A DNA stretch of 64,000 bases, taken from assembly GCA_023449275.1 (NCBI GenBank), contig JAEXJM010000044.1, positions 1 to 64,000 of the forward strand, written 5' to 3'. This document shows, piece after piece, positions 27,971-36,446 of this stretch (within the stretch, counting starts at the first letter, position 1; each line of letters opens with the position of its first letter). Below the pieces are notes generated by a model that saw only the letters and a list, made by a program, of their open reading frames with translations, searched no databases and was not told where the DNA came from. Origin of the DNA: Pseudomonadota bacterium. GTDB taxonomy: Bacteria; Pseudomonadota; Gammaproteobacteria; Burkholderiales; Burkholderiaceae_D. The position numbers and the translations under genes were made by a program.

Positions 27971-28852
27971 CTATTTGCTGTTAGCGTCGAATCCGGCTTC
28001 ACCGGGTCCCGGTGCTGGCCCCCTGGCGCCGAACAACAGGCCGGACGGCCTTTGTTTATATTGTTCAAGCATCTTGTTCACATTATAAAGCGTGATTTTT
28101 GCATCTTCCGCCAGAGAATCCAGACGTTTAACCGTATCGCTGTCAACGTCATTTTCCATCAGGGCATTCGCTTTCTGTGTGAGCGCCTGTACATCTTTCG
28201 ACGCCTCATTGATGGAAATGATCGTTTTTCTGGCTTCCATTACCGTTTCAGGCAACTGGTTGACTGTCGGTTCCAGCTGCTTCCCGACTTTTTCCCAGGA
28301 CGCCGCAGCCTTGCTGATATTTTCAAATGTCTGAACCATTGTTTCCCGGTTCTTTTCATTGAAAAGAACCGTCAGCTGGTTCGAAACGCTCTGCACCTGT
28401 TTCAGGATATCCAGTCCCCTTTGCTGCAACTCATTTAACAGACTCGAACGCATTTCGACACGGGCCGGATGTTCTGCCGAGGTTACCAGTCTTGTATCGC
28501 TGGTTTCATCATCGTTAAGTTCAATGGATGCGATACCTGTGACACCCTGATAAGACAGGGTGGCGAACGTCGATTCCGTCATCGGTGTATCTTCCTTGAC
28601 TTCGAAATAAATCAGAATCTCACCGGGATCATCTTTGTTGAATCCGATATTGGTGACTTTTCCGACATCCAGTCCACGGAAACGGACGGTTGCCTGTGGA
28701 TTCAGACCTGGAATCGACAAATTGGTCGCAATCATATAAGGCAACCTGACCGTCCTGTCCATATTGAGAAACCACACGATCAGCAAGGCTGCCGTCACCA
28801 GGCACACTGTAAATAATCCTGCTATAAACGCATGAGATTTATTTTCCATCAT
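27971..28852 (-). CDS. mlaD: MlaD family protein (MCE domain)
   Basis: The 293-residue periplasmic lipid-binding component has an N-terminal membrane anchor (residues 9-29) and a single MCE domain (about residues 38-118, PGLNPQATVRFRGLDVGKVTNI and SYQGVTGIASIEL). A long helical region to about residue 265 follows, probably a multimer coiled coil, then a Pro/Gly-rich end. It overlaps the ATPase gene by 14 bases. The longer helical tail resembles the Mce/PqiB-like proteins paired with lipoproteins more than E. coli MlaD (183 residues). Confidence 0.9.
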   Translation of the reverse strand: MMENKSHAFIAGLFTVCLVTAALLIVWFLNMDRTVRLPYMIATNLSIPGLNPQATVRFRGLDVGKVTNIGFNKDDPGEILIYFEVKEDTPMTESTFATLSYQGVTGIASIELNDDETSDTRLVTSAEHPARVEMRSSLLNELQQRGLDILKQVQSVSNQLTVLFNEKNRETMVQTFENISKAAASWEKVGKQLEPTVNQLPETVMEARKTIISINEASKDVQALTQKANALMENDVDSDTVKRLDSLAEDAKITLYNVNKMLEQYKQRPSGLLFGARGPAPGPGEAGFDANSK

Positions 28853-29657
28853 TCCCTCTCATTCCAATTTCGGCACTCAACTGCGGCAATGCCTCGATTA
28901 CCTTGCTGCCTCGTTTACCCAGAAAGAAATCCTCGATAAACGGGTGTTTGACTTTCAATACCTCTTGAGGTGGGCCACTTGCAACCACCTTCTGATCGGC
29001 CAATACCGCTATTTGAGTCGACAATTCCAGAATAGTGTCCAAATCATGCGAAACCATGACCACCGTCAGGCCCAACTCGTCATGCAAACCCTGAATGAGT
29101 TCGACAAAGCTGTCCGACAAGGCCGGATCGAGTCCGGCTGTCGGTTCATCCAGAAAAAGCAGATCCGGTTCCAGAGACAAGGCTCGTGCCAACGCAACCC
29201 GTTTGACCATACCGCCTGACAAATCCGATGGCATCTTGATGGCGTCATTGGGAGTCAGTCCAGCCATCTGGAGTTTCAACAATACGGCTTCCTCAATCAA
29301 CGATTCCGGCAAACCCCGCAATTCACGCATCGGCAAAGCCACATTGTCAAAAACAGACAGGGCAGAAAACAGGGCTCCCTGCTGAAAAAGAACGCCCCAT
29401 TTGTCGTCCAGTTTCCTCATGGTGGCCGCATCCGCTTTTTCGATATCGATACCCAATACCTTGACTGTACCGCGTGCCGGCTTCTGCAAACCAAGCATTT
29501 CCCGCAAAAGGGTCGTCTTGCCCGATCCCGATCCTCCCACAATGGAAACGATTTCACCTTTTCTGATCGTCAGATCGAGATCCTTGTGAACGACATGACT
29601 TCCGAACTGCGTCCACAATCCCCGGATTTCAATGGCGGTTTCCTCTTTTGTCCGCAT
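28839..29657 (-). CDS. mlaF: ABC transporter ATP-binding protein, MlaF type
   Basis: The ATPase of the lipid transporter has 272 residues from the ATG at 29657. Walker A is GGSGSGKTTLL, the signature is DLSGGMVKRVALARALSLEP, Walker B is LLFLDEPTAGLDP, and the switch His is in MVSHDLD. The start codon overlaps the permease stop by one base (TGATG), showing translational coupling. A longer open frame upstream belongs to another frame of the permease gene. Confidence 0.94.
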   Translation of the reverse strand: MRTKEETAIEIRGLWTQFGSHVVHKDLDLTIRKGEIVSIVGGSGSGKTTLLREMLGLQKPARGTVKVLGIDIEKADAATMRKLDDKWGVLFQQGALFSALSVFDNVALPMRELRGLPESLIEEAVLLKLQMAGLTPNDAIKMPSDLSGGMVKRVALARALSLEPDLLFLDEPTAGLDPALSDSFVELIQGLHDELGLTVVMVSHDLDTILELSTQIAVLADQKVVASGPPQEVLKVKHPFIEDFFLGKRGSKVIEALPQLSAEIGMRGNDGK

Positions 29658-30781
29658 CAGAACCCTACTCCCTGAAGAACAATGGCGAAAATGGCATCCG
29701 CCAGAATCACGACCGTAATGGACGTCACCACGGAACGGGTCGTCCCTTCGCCCAGACTTTCCGTATTCGGCTTGATTCTCAGGCCATAATAGCAGGCGAT
29801 CAACGCGATCAGGATGCCGAACACATATCCCTTTCCAACCCCGATCCAGAAATTGGCGATCGGCACGGCATCCGGCAGAGAAGCCAGAAAATATGACATG
29901 GACAAACCGATTTCGAAACTTCCTGCCAGCATCCCCCCCAACAGTGCAATGATATCCGTCCAGATAACCAAAAGCGGCATGACGATGGATAGCGCGATTA
30001 CCTTGGGCATAATCAGGCGAAATCCCTGCGGGAGTCCCATCACCTGCATGGCATTCAACTCTTCCGTGACGCGCATGACACCCAGCTGTGCCGTCATGGA
30101 AGATCCGGAGCGGCCTGCAACGAGAATGGCCGCCAATAAAGGACCCAATTCCCTGAGAACGCTGATTCCCAGCAAATTGACGAGAAAAACATCTCCACCG
30201 AACATATGCAGCTGCTGCGCTGACAGATAAGACAACACGACCCCAATCAGAAAGCCGACAATAGCGGTAATGCTGAGGGCCTGAGCACCGGCATGATAGA
30301 TATTGGCCGAGATTTCCGTCCAGGGGCCCCGATTGGGAAACTTGGCAAAATTGACAAGATCGATCATCAGCTGGCCAACCAGTGCCACCATACCGGAAAA
30401 GTGCCCGGATGCCTTGTGAATAAAGTTTCTTAAATGTTGCCAGGGCCAAAGAAAAGGCTTTTTCGTTTCCGGCAACCTGAGAACACCGGCCTGTTCAAGC
30501 CGTATGAAAAACTTTCCCTGCTCAGGCGTGAGAACCAGGTTTTCCGGTTTTTTCCTGCCCCAACTCTCCCAAAGGAACTGGGCACTGATGTAATCCAGTT
30601 CACGGATCGGCGTCAGATCCCAGACGATGTCCGCCTTGCCGAAATAGGAATGGATCGTCGATTTCAGGCGATTGATCGTACCTGACGAAGCCAAAGTCTC
30701 AACACGCCAGCATCCCCTAGCAATCACTTTGCTAGAGTCAATCAGATCCAGTCTGGGAGAATTGTCCTTATCAATCGACAT
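29657..30781 (-). CDS. mlaE: MlaE family permease with N-terminal STAS-like domain
   Basis: From the ATG at 30781 the product has 374 residues. The first ~95 form a STAS/MlaB-like domain (VWDLTPIRELDYISAQFLWE), fused to the MlaE permease with its elbow helix and about five transmembrane helices. Hallmarks are VLRELGPLLAAILVAGRSGS and MTAQLGVMRVTEELNAMQVM, the cytoplasmic coupling segment. Fusion of the STAS domain replaces a separate mlaB gene, which is absent. A TTG at 30817 would add 12 residues. It is the first gene of the minus-strand transporter unit. Confidence 0.92.
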   Translation of the reverse strand: MSIDKDNSPRLDLIDSSKVIARGCWRVETLASSGTINRLKSTIHSYFGKADIVWDLTPIRELDYISAQFLWESWGRKKPENLVLTPEQGKFFIRLEQAGVLRLPETKKPFLWPWQHLRNFIHKASGHFSGMVALVGQLMIDLVNFAKFPNRGPWTEISANIYHAGAQALSITAIVGFLIGVVLSYLSAQQLHMFGGDVFLVNLLGISVLRELGPLLAAILVAGRSGSSMTAQLGVMRVTEELNAMQVMGLPQGFRLIMPKVIALSIVMPLLVIWTDIIALLGGMLAGSFEIGLSMSYFLASLPDAVPIANFWIGVGKGYVFGILIALIACYYGLRIKPNTESLGEGTTRSVVTSITVVILADAIFAIVLQGVGF

Positions 30782-31264
30782 CGAAATAAATTTTATGAGA
30801 TCAAATGGCCGGTTCAATGGAATACATTATTCAATTCAAGCAAACCATTTATTAATAAATAACATAATAACTTTATTCAGCCACAATAACGATACTATCG
30901 TAATATGTTATTTATCAGATTTCTGACACTATACCGTTACCCGGGATTGCATGAAAGAAACCTGTATCGACATTCGAACCTTTTCAAATTTGAAAACCGC
31001 CATAACAAAGCTCAAGAATAGACACCGCTCAATAATCACCATGCCACATCCGAATAGTAAAAAATATCATATCCATTTTCAATGAATCCGGTCTTGTCGT
31101 TTCACTTTAATTTGAAACGACAGAATTCTTTCTCACAAAAAAGCTGCGGCATGGAAAAAGGTCACATAAAATTGACAGAAAGAGGGCAAGACATGGATCA
31201 TTCCAACCGCTCCTCGCCAAAATCGGCAAGGCGGCCTTGCCACCGGTACAGGCAAGATTTCTTT
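30782..31264. promoter_or_regulatory. Divergent intergenic region with AT-rich palindromes
   Basis: This 483-base stretch between mlaE and coaX has no convincing separate gene; the coaX frame is open back to 31082. It contains three perfect inverted repeats: ATTTATTAATAAAT (30847-30860), ACGATACTATCGT (30889-30901) and TTTTCAAATTTGAAAA (30981-30996). They are good candidates for operators of either divergent unit. I could not assign a confident -35/-10 pair. Confidence 0.5.
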
Positions 31265-32059
31265 ATGACTGGAATATGGAAATATCAGGAAATGCTGTTA
31301 GTTGACGCTGGAAATACCTTTATCAAATGGGCCCTCACTCATGCCGAGCGGCCTTTTGCGCCTGGCTCCGTTGTCTGGAAGGAATTCGGTGCTGTCCGTC
31401 ACCATGACCTGTCGTCACTCAAAAACACATGGCAAGATTTGCACCGGAAGTCTCCCTTTGAACGCGTCATAATTTCCAACGTTGCCGGTCAGAATCTGGG
31501 CAATACCCTTTTTGAGTTTCTGACATCTCTGGAACCCCGTCCACAGAAAATCGACTGGTTTTATTCAGCCCCTTCCCTTGCAGGAGTGCAAAACACCTAT
31601 CTGGATTATCGCAAACTGGGAAGTGACCGTTTCGCGTCCATGGTGGGCGCTCGTGGACTATTCCCCGAACAGGCCCTGATCGTCGTGACGGCCGGCACGG
31701 CGACCACAATCGATGCACTCACACCCGATGGAACCTTTATGGGTGGAATGATCCTGCCCGGATTGAAACTGATGGCTGAATCCCTTGCGCAAAATACGGC
31801 TCAATTGCCTGAAGTTTCCCAAAACAACGCCGGGATTTCCTGTTTTGCCAATGAAACAGGGAATGCCATAATAAGCGGGTGCATTAACGCACAAGCCGGT
31901 GCGATCGAAAGGGCCGTTACCGATCATGGCAAACACTTCGACAATATCCAATGCCTGTTATCGGGAGGTGCGGCAAGATATATTGCACCCAATCTTTCTA
32001 TCCCGTACAGAATCGTAGATAATCTTGTCTTGATCGGCTTGCACAGATCATCCATATAA
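31265..32059 (+). CDS. coaX: Type III pantothenate kinase CoaX
   Basis: CoaX performs the first step of coenzyme A synthesis. Motifs are LLVDAGNTFIKWAL (phosphate loop 1), KLGSDRFASMVGARG, VVTAGTATTIDAL (phosphate loop 2), and GGMILPGLKLMAESLAQNTA. The start is uncertain: ATG 31193 has the best ribosome binding site (AGAGGG) but adds 24 residues unlike the family; 31265 is used here; ATG 31292 begins at the conserved MLLVDAGNT but has AGGA almost touching it. In many Burkholderiales birA precedes coaX; none is here. A SPOR-domain gene follows 19 bases later. Confidence 0.9.
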   Translation: MTGIWKYQEMLLVDAGNTFIKWALTHAERPFAPGSVVWKEFGAVRHHDLSSLKNTWQDLHRKSPFERVIISNVAGQNLGNTLFEFLTSLEPRPQKIDWFYSAPSLAGVQNTYLDYRKLGSDRFASMVGARGLFPEQALIVVTAGTATTIDALTPDGTFMGGMILPGLKLMAESLAQNTAQLPEVSQNNAGISCFANETGNAIISGCINAQAGAIERAVTDHGKHFDNIQCLLSGGAARYIAPNLSIPYRIVDNLVLIGLHRSSI

Positions 32060-32078
32060 TATGCATGATGAATAACTT

Positions 32079-32771
32079 ATGTTGAGACTGACTTTCTGGA
32101 TCCTTCTTGTGGCAAACGTCGTCATGTTTGCCGCGACACAAACTTATACAGATGTGCCCAAAAAGCATGATGAGCCTCAGCAGCCTGTACCAGTCGAACC
32201 GGAAAAAGTCCGCCTGTTGCCTTCCGCACTGATATCCCCTCAATCCCGACCTGCCGGGCCGGTTCCCGTGGCACAAGTTCCAGAAGCGGCAAACTGCCTG
32301 GAAATTGGCGAATTCGACGCTGCAAATGCCAAATTGTTCGAAAACAAGATCAAGTCTGTTTTGCCAACCGGTTCCTTTGAAAAGTTTCATGCCCGTCATC
32401 CTTCAAGTTATATGGTTTATCTTCCCGCAGCCCAAAACAAAAAGGCTGCTGAAATCCGGATAGCCGAATTACAAAAAAAGGGCATCAGCAATTATTTCCT
32501 CATCACGAATGGAAAACAATTCAAACATGCCATTTCACTCGGCATTTTCAAACATGAGGAGACCGCGAAGAATCTGGTGGCCCAATTGCACAAACTCGGA
32601 TTTGAGGACAGCGATATACACGTTCGTACCAGACAGGCCGAACCGGCTTCCTACAGGATCAGCCATCCGGACAGCAAACAACAGGAACAGCTTGACATCA
32701 TCCTTGCCGGTTTCCCACAGGCGTCAAAAAAAGAATGCATCGTGGAAAACAATTTTGCCAAAAACAATTAA
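32079..32771 (+). CDS. SPOR-domain-like protein downstream of coaX
   Basis: The 230-residue protein has an N-terminal membrane helix (residues 3-20), a Pro-rich linker, and a C-terminal region with two SPOR-like alpha/beta units (SYMVYLPAAQNKKAAEIRIA and KHAISLGIFKHEETAKNLVA, the second typical of SPOR repeats). It is probably a periplasmic or inner-membrane protein that contacts peptidoglycan. Placement right after coaX is common in this order. The second half (from about residue 190) is poorly conserved and of unknown role. Confidence 0.78.
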   Translation: MLRLTFWILLVANVVMFAATQTYTDVPKKHDEPQQPVPVEPEKVRLLPSALISPQSRPAGPVPVAQVPEAANCLEIGEFDAANAKLFENKIKSVLPTGSFEKFHARHPSSYMVYLPAAQNKKAAEIRIAELQKKGISNYFLITNGKQFKHAISLGIFKHEETAKNLVAQLHKLGFEDSDIHVRTRQAEPASYRISHPDSKQQEQLDIILAGFPQASKKECIVENNFAKNN

Positions 32772-32943
32772 ATCCACACGAAAACATAAAGATACTGAAA
32801 TTGATTTGTCTCAAGGCGGTCAATTATGGCTATAATGTTCGGGTTTGACTCGAGCAATGCCATAAACCTGCCGCTTGCAAGGCAGGACACATTACAAGAT
32901 TTTTCCAGCTTCCCGTTACAAACTTTTATTATTGTGAGCAGCC

Positions 32944-33579
32944 ATGAAGTTTCAAATCATTCCTGTAACACCTTTTCAGCAAAACTGCACCCTGATGTGG
33001 GATGAAAATACCAACAAGGCAGCCGTCGTCGATCCGGGCGGCGACATCAACAAAATCAGTGATGCATTAAAGCAACGTGGTCTTACCCTGGAAAAAGTCT
33101 TTGTGACTCATGGTCATCTCGATCATTGTGGCGGTGCGAAAAAACTGGCCGAAGAATTCGATGTACCCATTGAAGGCCCGCATAAAGACGACGCCTATCT
33201 TCTCGAACAACTCGGTTCCGAGCAATCCCGTATGTGGGGCCTGCCGGCTGGTGACCCATTCACGCCAGATCGCTGGCTGGATCAGGGCGATGAAGTGACA
33301 GTCGGAAATGAAACCCTGAAGGTTTTCCACTGCCCCGGACACTCACCTGGCCATATCATTTTTTTCCACACTCCGACCAAAGTCGCCATTTCAGGCGATG
33401 TCCTGTTTGCCGGATCGGTTGGAAGAACCGACCTGCCCAAAGGCAGCTTCACCCAACTGTCCAAATCGATCAGGGAAAACATGTACACATTGGGAGATGA
33501 CGTTCAGTTCATCCCGGGCCACGGCCCTGTTTCCTCCATCGGTTACGAACGTAAGGGCAACGCATTCGTCAAAGGATAA
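32944..33579 (+). CDS. MBL-fold metallo-hydrolase (glyoxalase II-like)
   Basis: The 211-residue metallo-beta-lactamase fold protein carries the metal site THGHLDHCGGAKKLA (HxHxDH), FHCPGHSPGHIIFF, SGDVLFAGSVGRTD (bridging Asp), and PGHGPVSSIGYE (last His). Sequence is nearest to the short YcbL-type glyoxalase II-like hydrolases, which act on S-lactoylglutathione or related thioesters. The substrate is not proven. It stands alone, with 172 bases before it and the atp promoter region after it. Confidence 0.9.
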   Translation: MKFQIIPVTPFQQNCTLMWDENTNKAAVVDPGGDINKISDALKQRGLTLEKVFVTHGHLDHCGGAKKLAEEFDVPIEGPHKDDAYLLEQLGSEQSRMWGLPAGDPFTPDRWLDQGDEVTVGNETLKVFHCPGHSPGHIIFFHTPTKVAISGDVLFAGSVGRTDLPKGSFTQLSKSIRENMYTLGDDVQFIPGHGPVSSIGYERKGNAFVKG

Positions 33580-33695
33580 ACAATTTAATAATTTGCTTTA
33601 AAAATATTGCAAAGCCAACTAATTTTTAAAGAAAAAACGGATTCCGCAAATTACCAAATAAGAAATATTTTGCATATTTATTGTGCAAAGTTTCG

Positions 33696-33725
33696 TTGAC
33701 TGTAACTCTTTAGCACAAGTATAAT
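33696..33725 (+). promoter_or_regulatory. Near-consensus sigma-70 promoter of the atp operon
   Basis: TTGACT (33696-33701) and a perfect TATAAT (33720-33725) are 18 bases apart, preceded by an A/T-rich tract that could act as an UP element. Transcription would start near 33732, leaving a leader of about 90 bases before atpI. Confidence 0.8.
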
Positions 33726-33741
33726 TTGGGGGTTTGATGTT

Positions 33742-33791
33742 GGTCAGAACGTGAAGTTTTTGCTTTTTACAAGGGATGGAACATTCTGACC
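33742..33791 (+). other. Long-range hairpin in the atp operon leader
   Basis: GGTCAGAA at 33742-33749 is complementary to TTCTGACC at 33784-33791, closing a 34-base loop within the predicted 5' leader. It could influence mRNA stability or atpI translation, or be fortuitous. Confidence 0.4.
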
Positions 33792-33822
33792 GCACGTACC
33801 TTTATTTGATGTCATCAGACTT

Positions 33823-34179
33823 ATGGGACCAAAACTGGGACGTGTACTGTTGTGGCAGTTCGGCATCGCAATAATTATTGCCTTGATTGCGGCATTGATT
33901 GGAGGGCGTCCTTCGGGAATTTCCTCATTTCTGGCTGGATTGAGTTGTGTTGTCCCCAATGTCATTTTTTTCGTGGGACTTTTTCTGGCTCAGAAAATCT
34001 TTCGCAAAATTATCCCTGCCACATTTTTTGTAATGGAATTTGTAAAAATTGCGATCTCGATAATCCTGATGTTCCTGGCCTTCTGGCTTTATCAGGATAT
34101 CAAATGGGTTGCATTTATATTGAGCTATATACTGGTTCTTAAAAGTTATATTTTTTTATTGTCGAAATTGAAGAGTTGA
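33823..34179 (+). CDS. atpI: ATP synthase subunit I
   Basis: The 118-residue membrane protein has four predicted helices and the GGRPSGISSFLAGLSCVVPN block seen in proteobacterial AtpI. It assists c-ring assembly or Mg uptake in some species and is not essential for catalysis. It heads the operon, after the promoter at 33696-33725. Its stop overlaps the atpB start by 4 bases. Confidence 0.88.
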   Translation: MGPKLGRVLLWQFGIAIIIALIAALIGGRPSGISSFLAGLSCVVPNVIFFVGLFLAQKIFRKIIPATFFVMEFVKIAISIILMFLAFWLYQDIKWVAFILSYILVLKSYIFLLSKLKS

Positions 34180-35018
34180 CTATGTCTGCAGATGCCCATA
34201 CGCCTACATTGGCAGAATACGTAACCCACCACCTTCAGAACTTCGGGACAAGTCATCAGGAAAAAATTATAGATTTTTCTATTATCAATCTTGATACCGT
34301 CTTCTGGTCCGTTTTTTGTGGTGCCGTTGCCTGTATTTTTATGTACTACGTCGCCCGCAAGGCTACCTCGGATACACCCAACCGCATCCAGTCCATGGTA
34401 GAAGTACTTGTGGAAATGGCTGACAGTCAGTCAAAGGCACAGATCCATGGTGATCGTCGGTTTATCGCTCCTTTGGCTCTGACCATGTTCGTCTGGATTT
34501 CCCTGATGAATTCGATGGACTTCTTGCCGGTTGATCTGTTCAGCCAGGTATTCAGCTGGGTTGGCCTTGGCAGTTACATCCCGTATCATCGTGCCGTTCC
34601 GACCTCTGACCTGAATGGTACTGTCGGTATTTCTCTGGGTGTTGTCGTCCTGATGATTTATTTCGGTATCAAGGTAAAAGGCCTGAAAGGCTTTTTGCAT
34701 GAGCTGTTCGGCGCGCCATTCGGACTGGCTCTGGCTCCCGCCAATTTCATTCTGAACTGTATTGAATACATTTCCAAAATGGTCTCGCTGGCAATGCGAC
34801 TCTGGGGAAATATGTATGCAGGTGAATTGCTGTTTTTGATGATCGCCATGCTGGGTGCCTATGCATCCCTGTCGATCGGCGGCTCTTTCCTGTTTATCGG
34901 ACACGTGATAGCTGGCGCAATTTGGGCGATCTTCCATATCCTGATCGTCTTTCTGCAAGCTTTCATTTTCATGATGTTGACCCTCGTTTACCTTGGTCTT
35001 GCACACGAAGGTCACTAA
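34176..35018 (+). CDS. atpB: ATP synthase F0 subunit a
   Basis: Subunit a carries protons past the c-ring. The essential arginine is in SLAMRLWGNMYAGELLFLMI, and C-terminal helices follow with IFHILIVFLQAFIFMMLTLV. It has 280 residues and about six helices, with the SMDFLPVDL stretch in the proton access region. The gene starts 4 bases inside the atpI end and is followed by 59 bases before atpE. Confidence 0.95.
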   Translation: MTMSADAHTPTLAEYVTHHLQNFGTSHQEKIIDFSIINLDTVFWSVFCGAVACIFMYYVARKATSDTPNRIQSMVEVLVEMADSQSKAQIHGDRRFIAPLALTMFVWISLMNSMDFLPVDLFSQVFSWVGLGSYIPYHRAVPTSDLNGTVGISLGVVVLMIYFGIKVKGLKGFLHELFGAPFGLALAPANFILNCIEYISKMVSLAMRLWGNMYAGELLFLMIAMLGAYASLSIGGSFLFIGHVIAGAIWAIFHILIVFLQAFIFMMLTLVYLGLAHEGH

Positions 35019-35044
35019 TTTGTTTTTTTAACCCTTTGTTTTAA

Positions 35045-35320
<276 letters not shown>

Positions 35321-35393
35321 TCAATGTACGACGGTTCGGATGGCAACATTCCGAGCCATTTAATTGGCGAAAGCTATTAAAAAGGAATATACC

Positions 35394-35864
35394 GTGAATT
35401 TAAATGCGACTTTATTCGCGCAATTCGTGGTCTTTATTGTTCTTGCCATATTCACGGCAAAAGTAGTATGGCCACCTTTGGTAAAAGTACTGGATGAACG
35501 CGCGAAAAGAATTCAGGAAGGTTTGACTGCAGCTGATCGCAGCAAACAGGAAATGATTGCCGTACAAAAGCACGTTCAGACCGAACTTGCCAAAGCAAGA
35601 GAAGAAGGTCAAAAACGTGTTCTGGAAGCTGAAACACGGGCACAGAAAATTGCGGATGACATCAAAACCGACGCTGAGAGTGAGGCTGCCGAGATCTTGG
35701 CCCAAGCCAGAGCTCAGGCTGATCTGCAGATCAAGCAGGCAAGAGAACAGCTTCGTGCAGAAGTTGCGGCATTGGCTGTCAAGGGAGCTGAGCAGATTCT
35801 CAAACGGGAAATCGATGCCAAGGCTCACGCTGATCTGTTAAACAAAATTTCTGCTGAACTTTAA
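35394..35864 (+). CDS. atpF: ATP synthase F0 subunit b
   Basis: The GTG at 35394 is chosen because AAAAAGGA lies just upstream and the product (156 residues, starting with [13 protein letters not shown]) equals the E. coli length; an upstream TTG at 35364 would add 10 residues. One membrane helix is followed by [20 protein letters not shown] and a long coiled coil that forms the peripheral stalk. It ends two bases before atpH. Confidence 0.94.
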   Translation: MNLNATLFAQFVVFIVLAIFTAKVVWPPLVKVLDERAKRIQEGLTAADRSKQEMIAVQKHVQTELAKAREEGQKRVLEAETRAQKIADDIKTDAESEAAEILAQARAQADLQIKQAREQLRAEVAALAVKGAEQILKREIDAKAHADLLNKISAEL

Positions 35865-35866
35865 TT

Positions 35867-36397
35867 ATGGAAATAGCTACTGTAGCGCGCCCATATGCTG
35901 AAGCTCTCTTTCAGATAGCGCAAAAGCAGGATTTGACACAGTGGTCTCAGCTGATTGAAGCATTGTCTAAAATCGGATCGCATCCTCAAGTTCTTGAGGT
36001 TGCGAACAATCCGAATTTGAGAAAGGACCAGATTGCTGAAATCCTTTACTCGATTTTTCGATGTGAAAACGATGAAATGGTAAAAAATTTCATCAGGGTC
36101 CTCGTTGATAATGACCGTGTTTCTCTCCTCCCTGAAATTGCAATCCAGTTTGAAGAACTGAAAAATGCATCTCAGGGAGCGGCAATTGCAAAAATAGCCA
36201 CAGCTTTTCCATTAACTGAAGATCAAGTCAACGACGTCGTCAGTAAACTGGAAAAGCGGTTTGGACGTAAGCTTATTCCTACTGTCGAAGTCGATGAATC
36301 GCTCATCGGCGGCATCTGTGCTACTGTCGGCGATGAAGTTCTGGACTTGTCTGTGCGTGGAAAGCTGCAAAAAATGCAGGAAACCCTTGTTTCGTAA
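35867..36397 (+). CDS. atpH: ATP synthase F1 subunit delta
   Basis: The 176-residue delta subunit binds the top of F1 and the b dimer. The N-terminal helical domain starts TVARPYAEALFQIAQKQ, and the C-terminal part shows RFGRKLIPTVEVDESLIGG, typical of the family. It starts 2 bases after the atpF stop, so translation is probably coupled. Confidence 0.94.
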   Translation: MEIATVARPYAEALFQIAQKQDLTQWSQLIEALSKIGSHPQVLEVANNPNLRKDQIAEILYSIFRCENDEMVKNFIRVLVDNDRVSLLPEIAIQFEELKNASQGAAIAKIATAFPLTEDQVNDVVSKLEKRFGRKLIPTVEVDESLIGGICATVGDEVLDLSVRGKLQKMQETLVS

Positions 36398-36446
36398 TCT
36401 AGCTGCTTGAGCGGCGCGAACCGATAGAACAATATTAGGAGTTAGC

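Noticed and set aside
29658..30449. An apparent N-terminal extension of the transporter ATPase in another frame of the permease
   Set aside because: The permease in the other frame has convincing MlaE motifs throughout, and the ATPase has a coupled ATG at 29657 that gives a normal-length protein.
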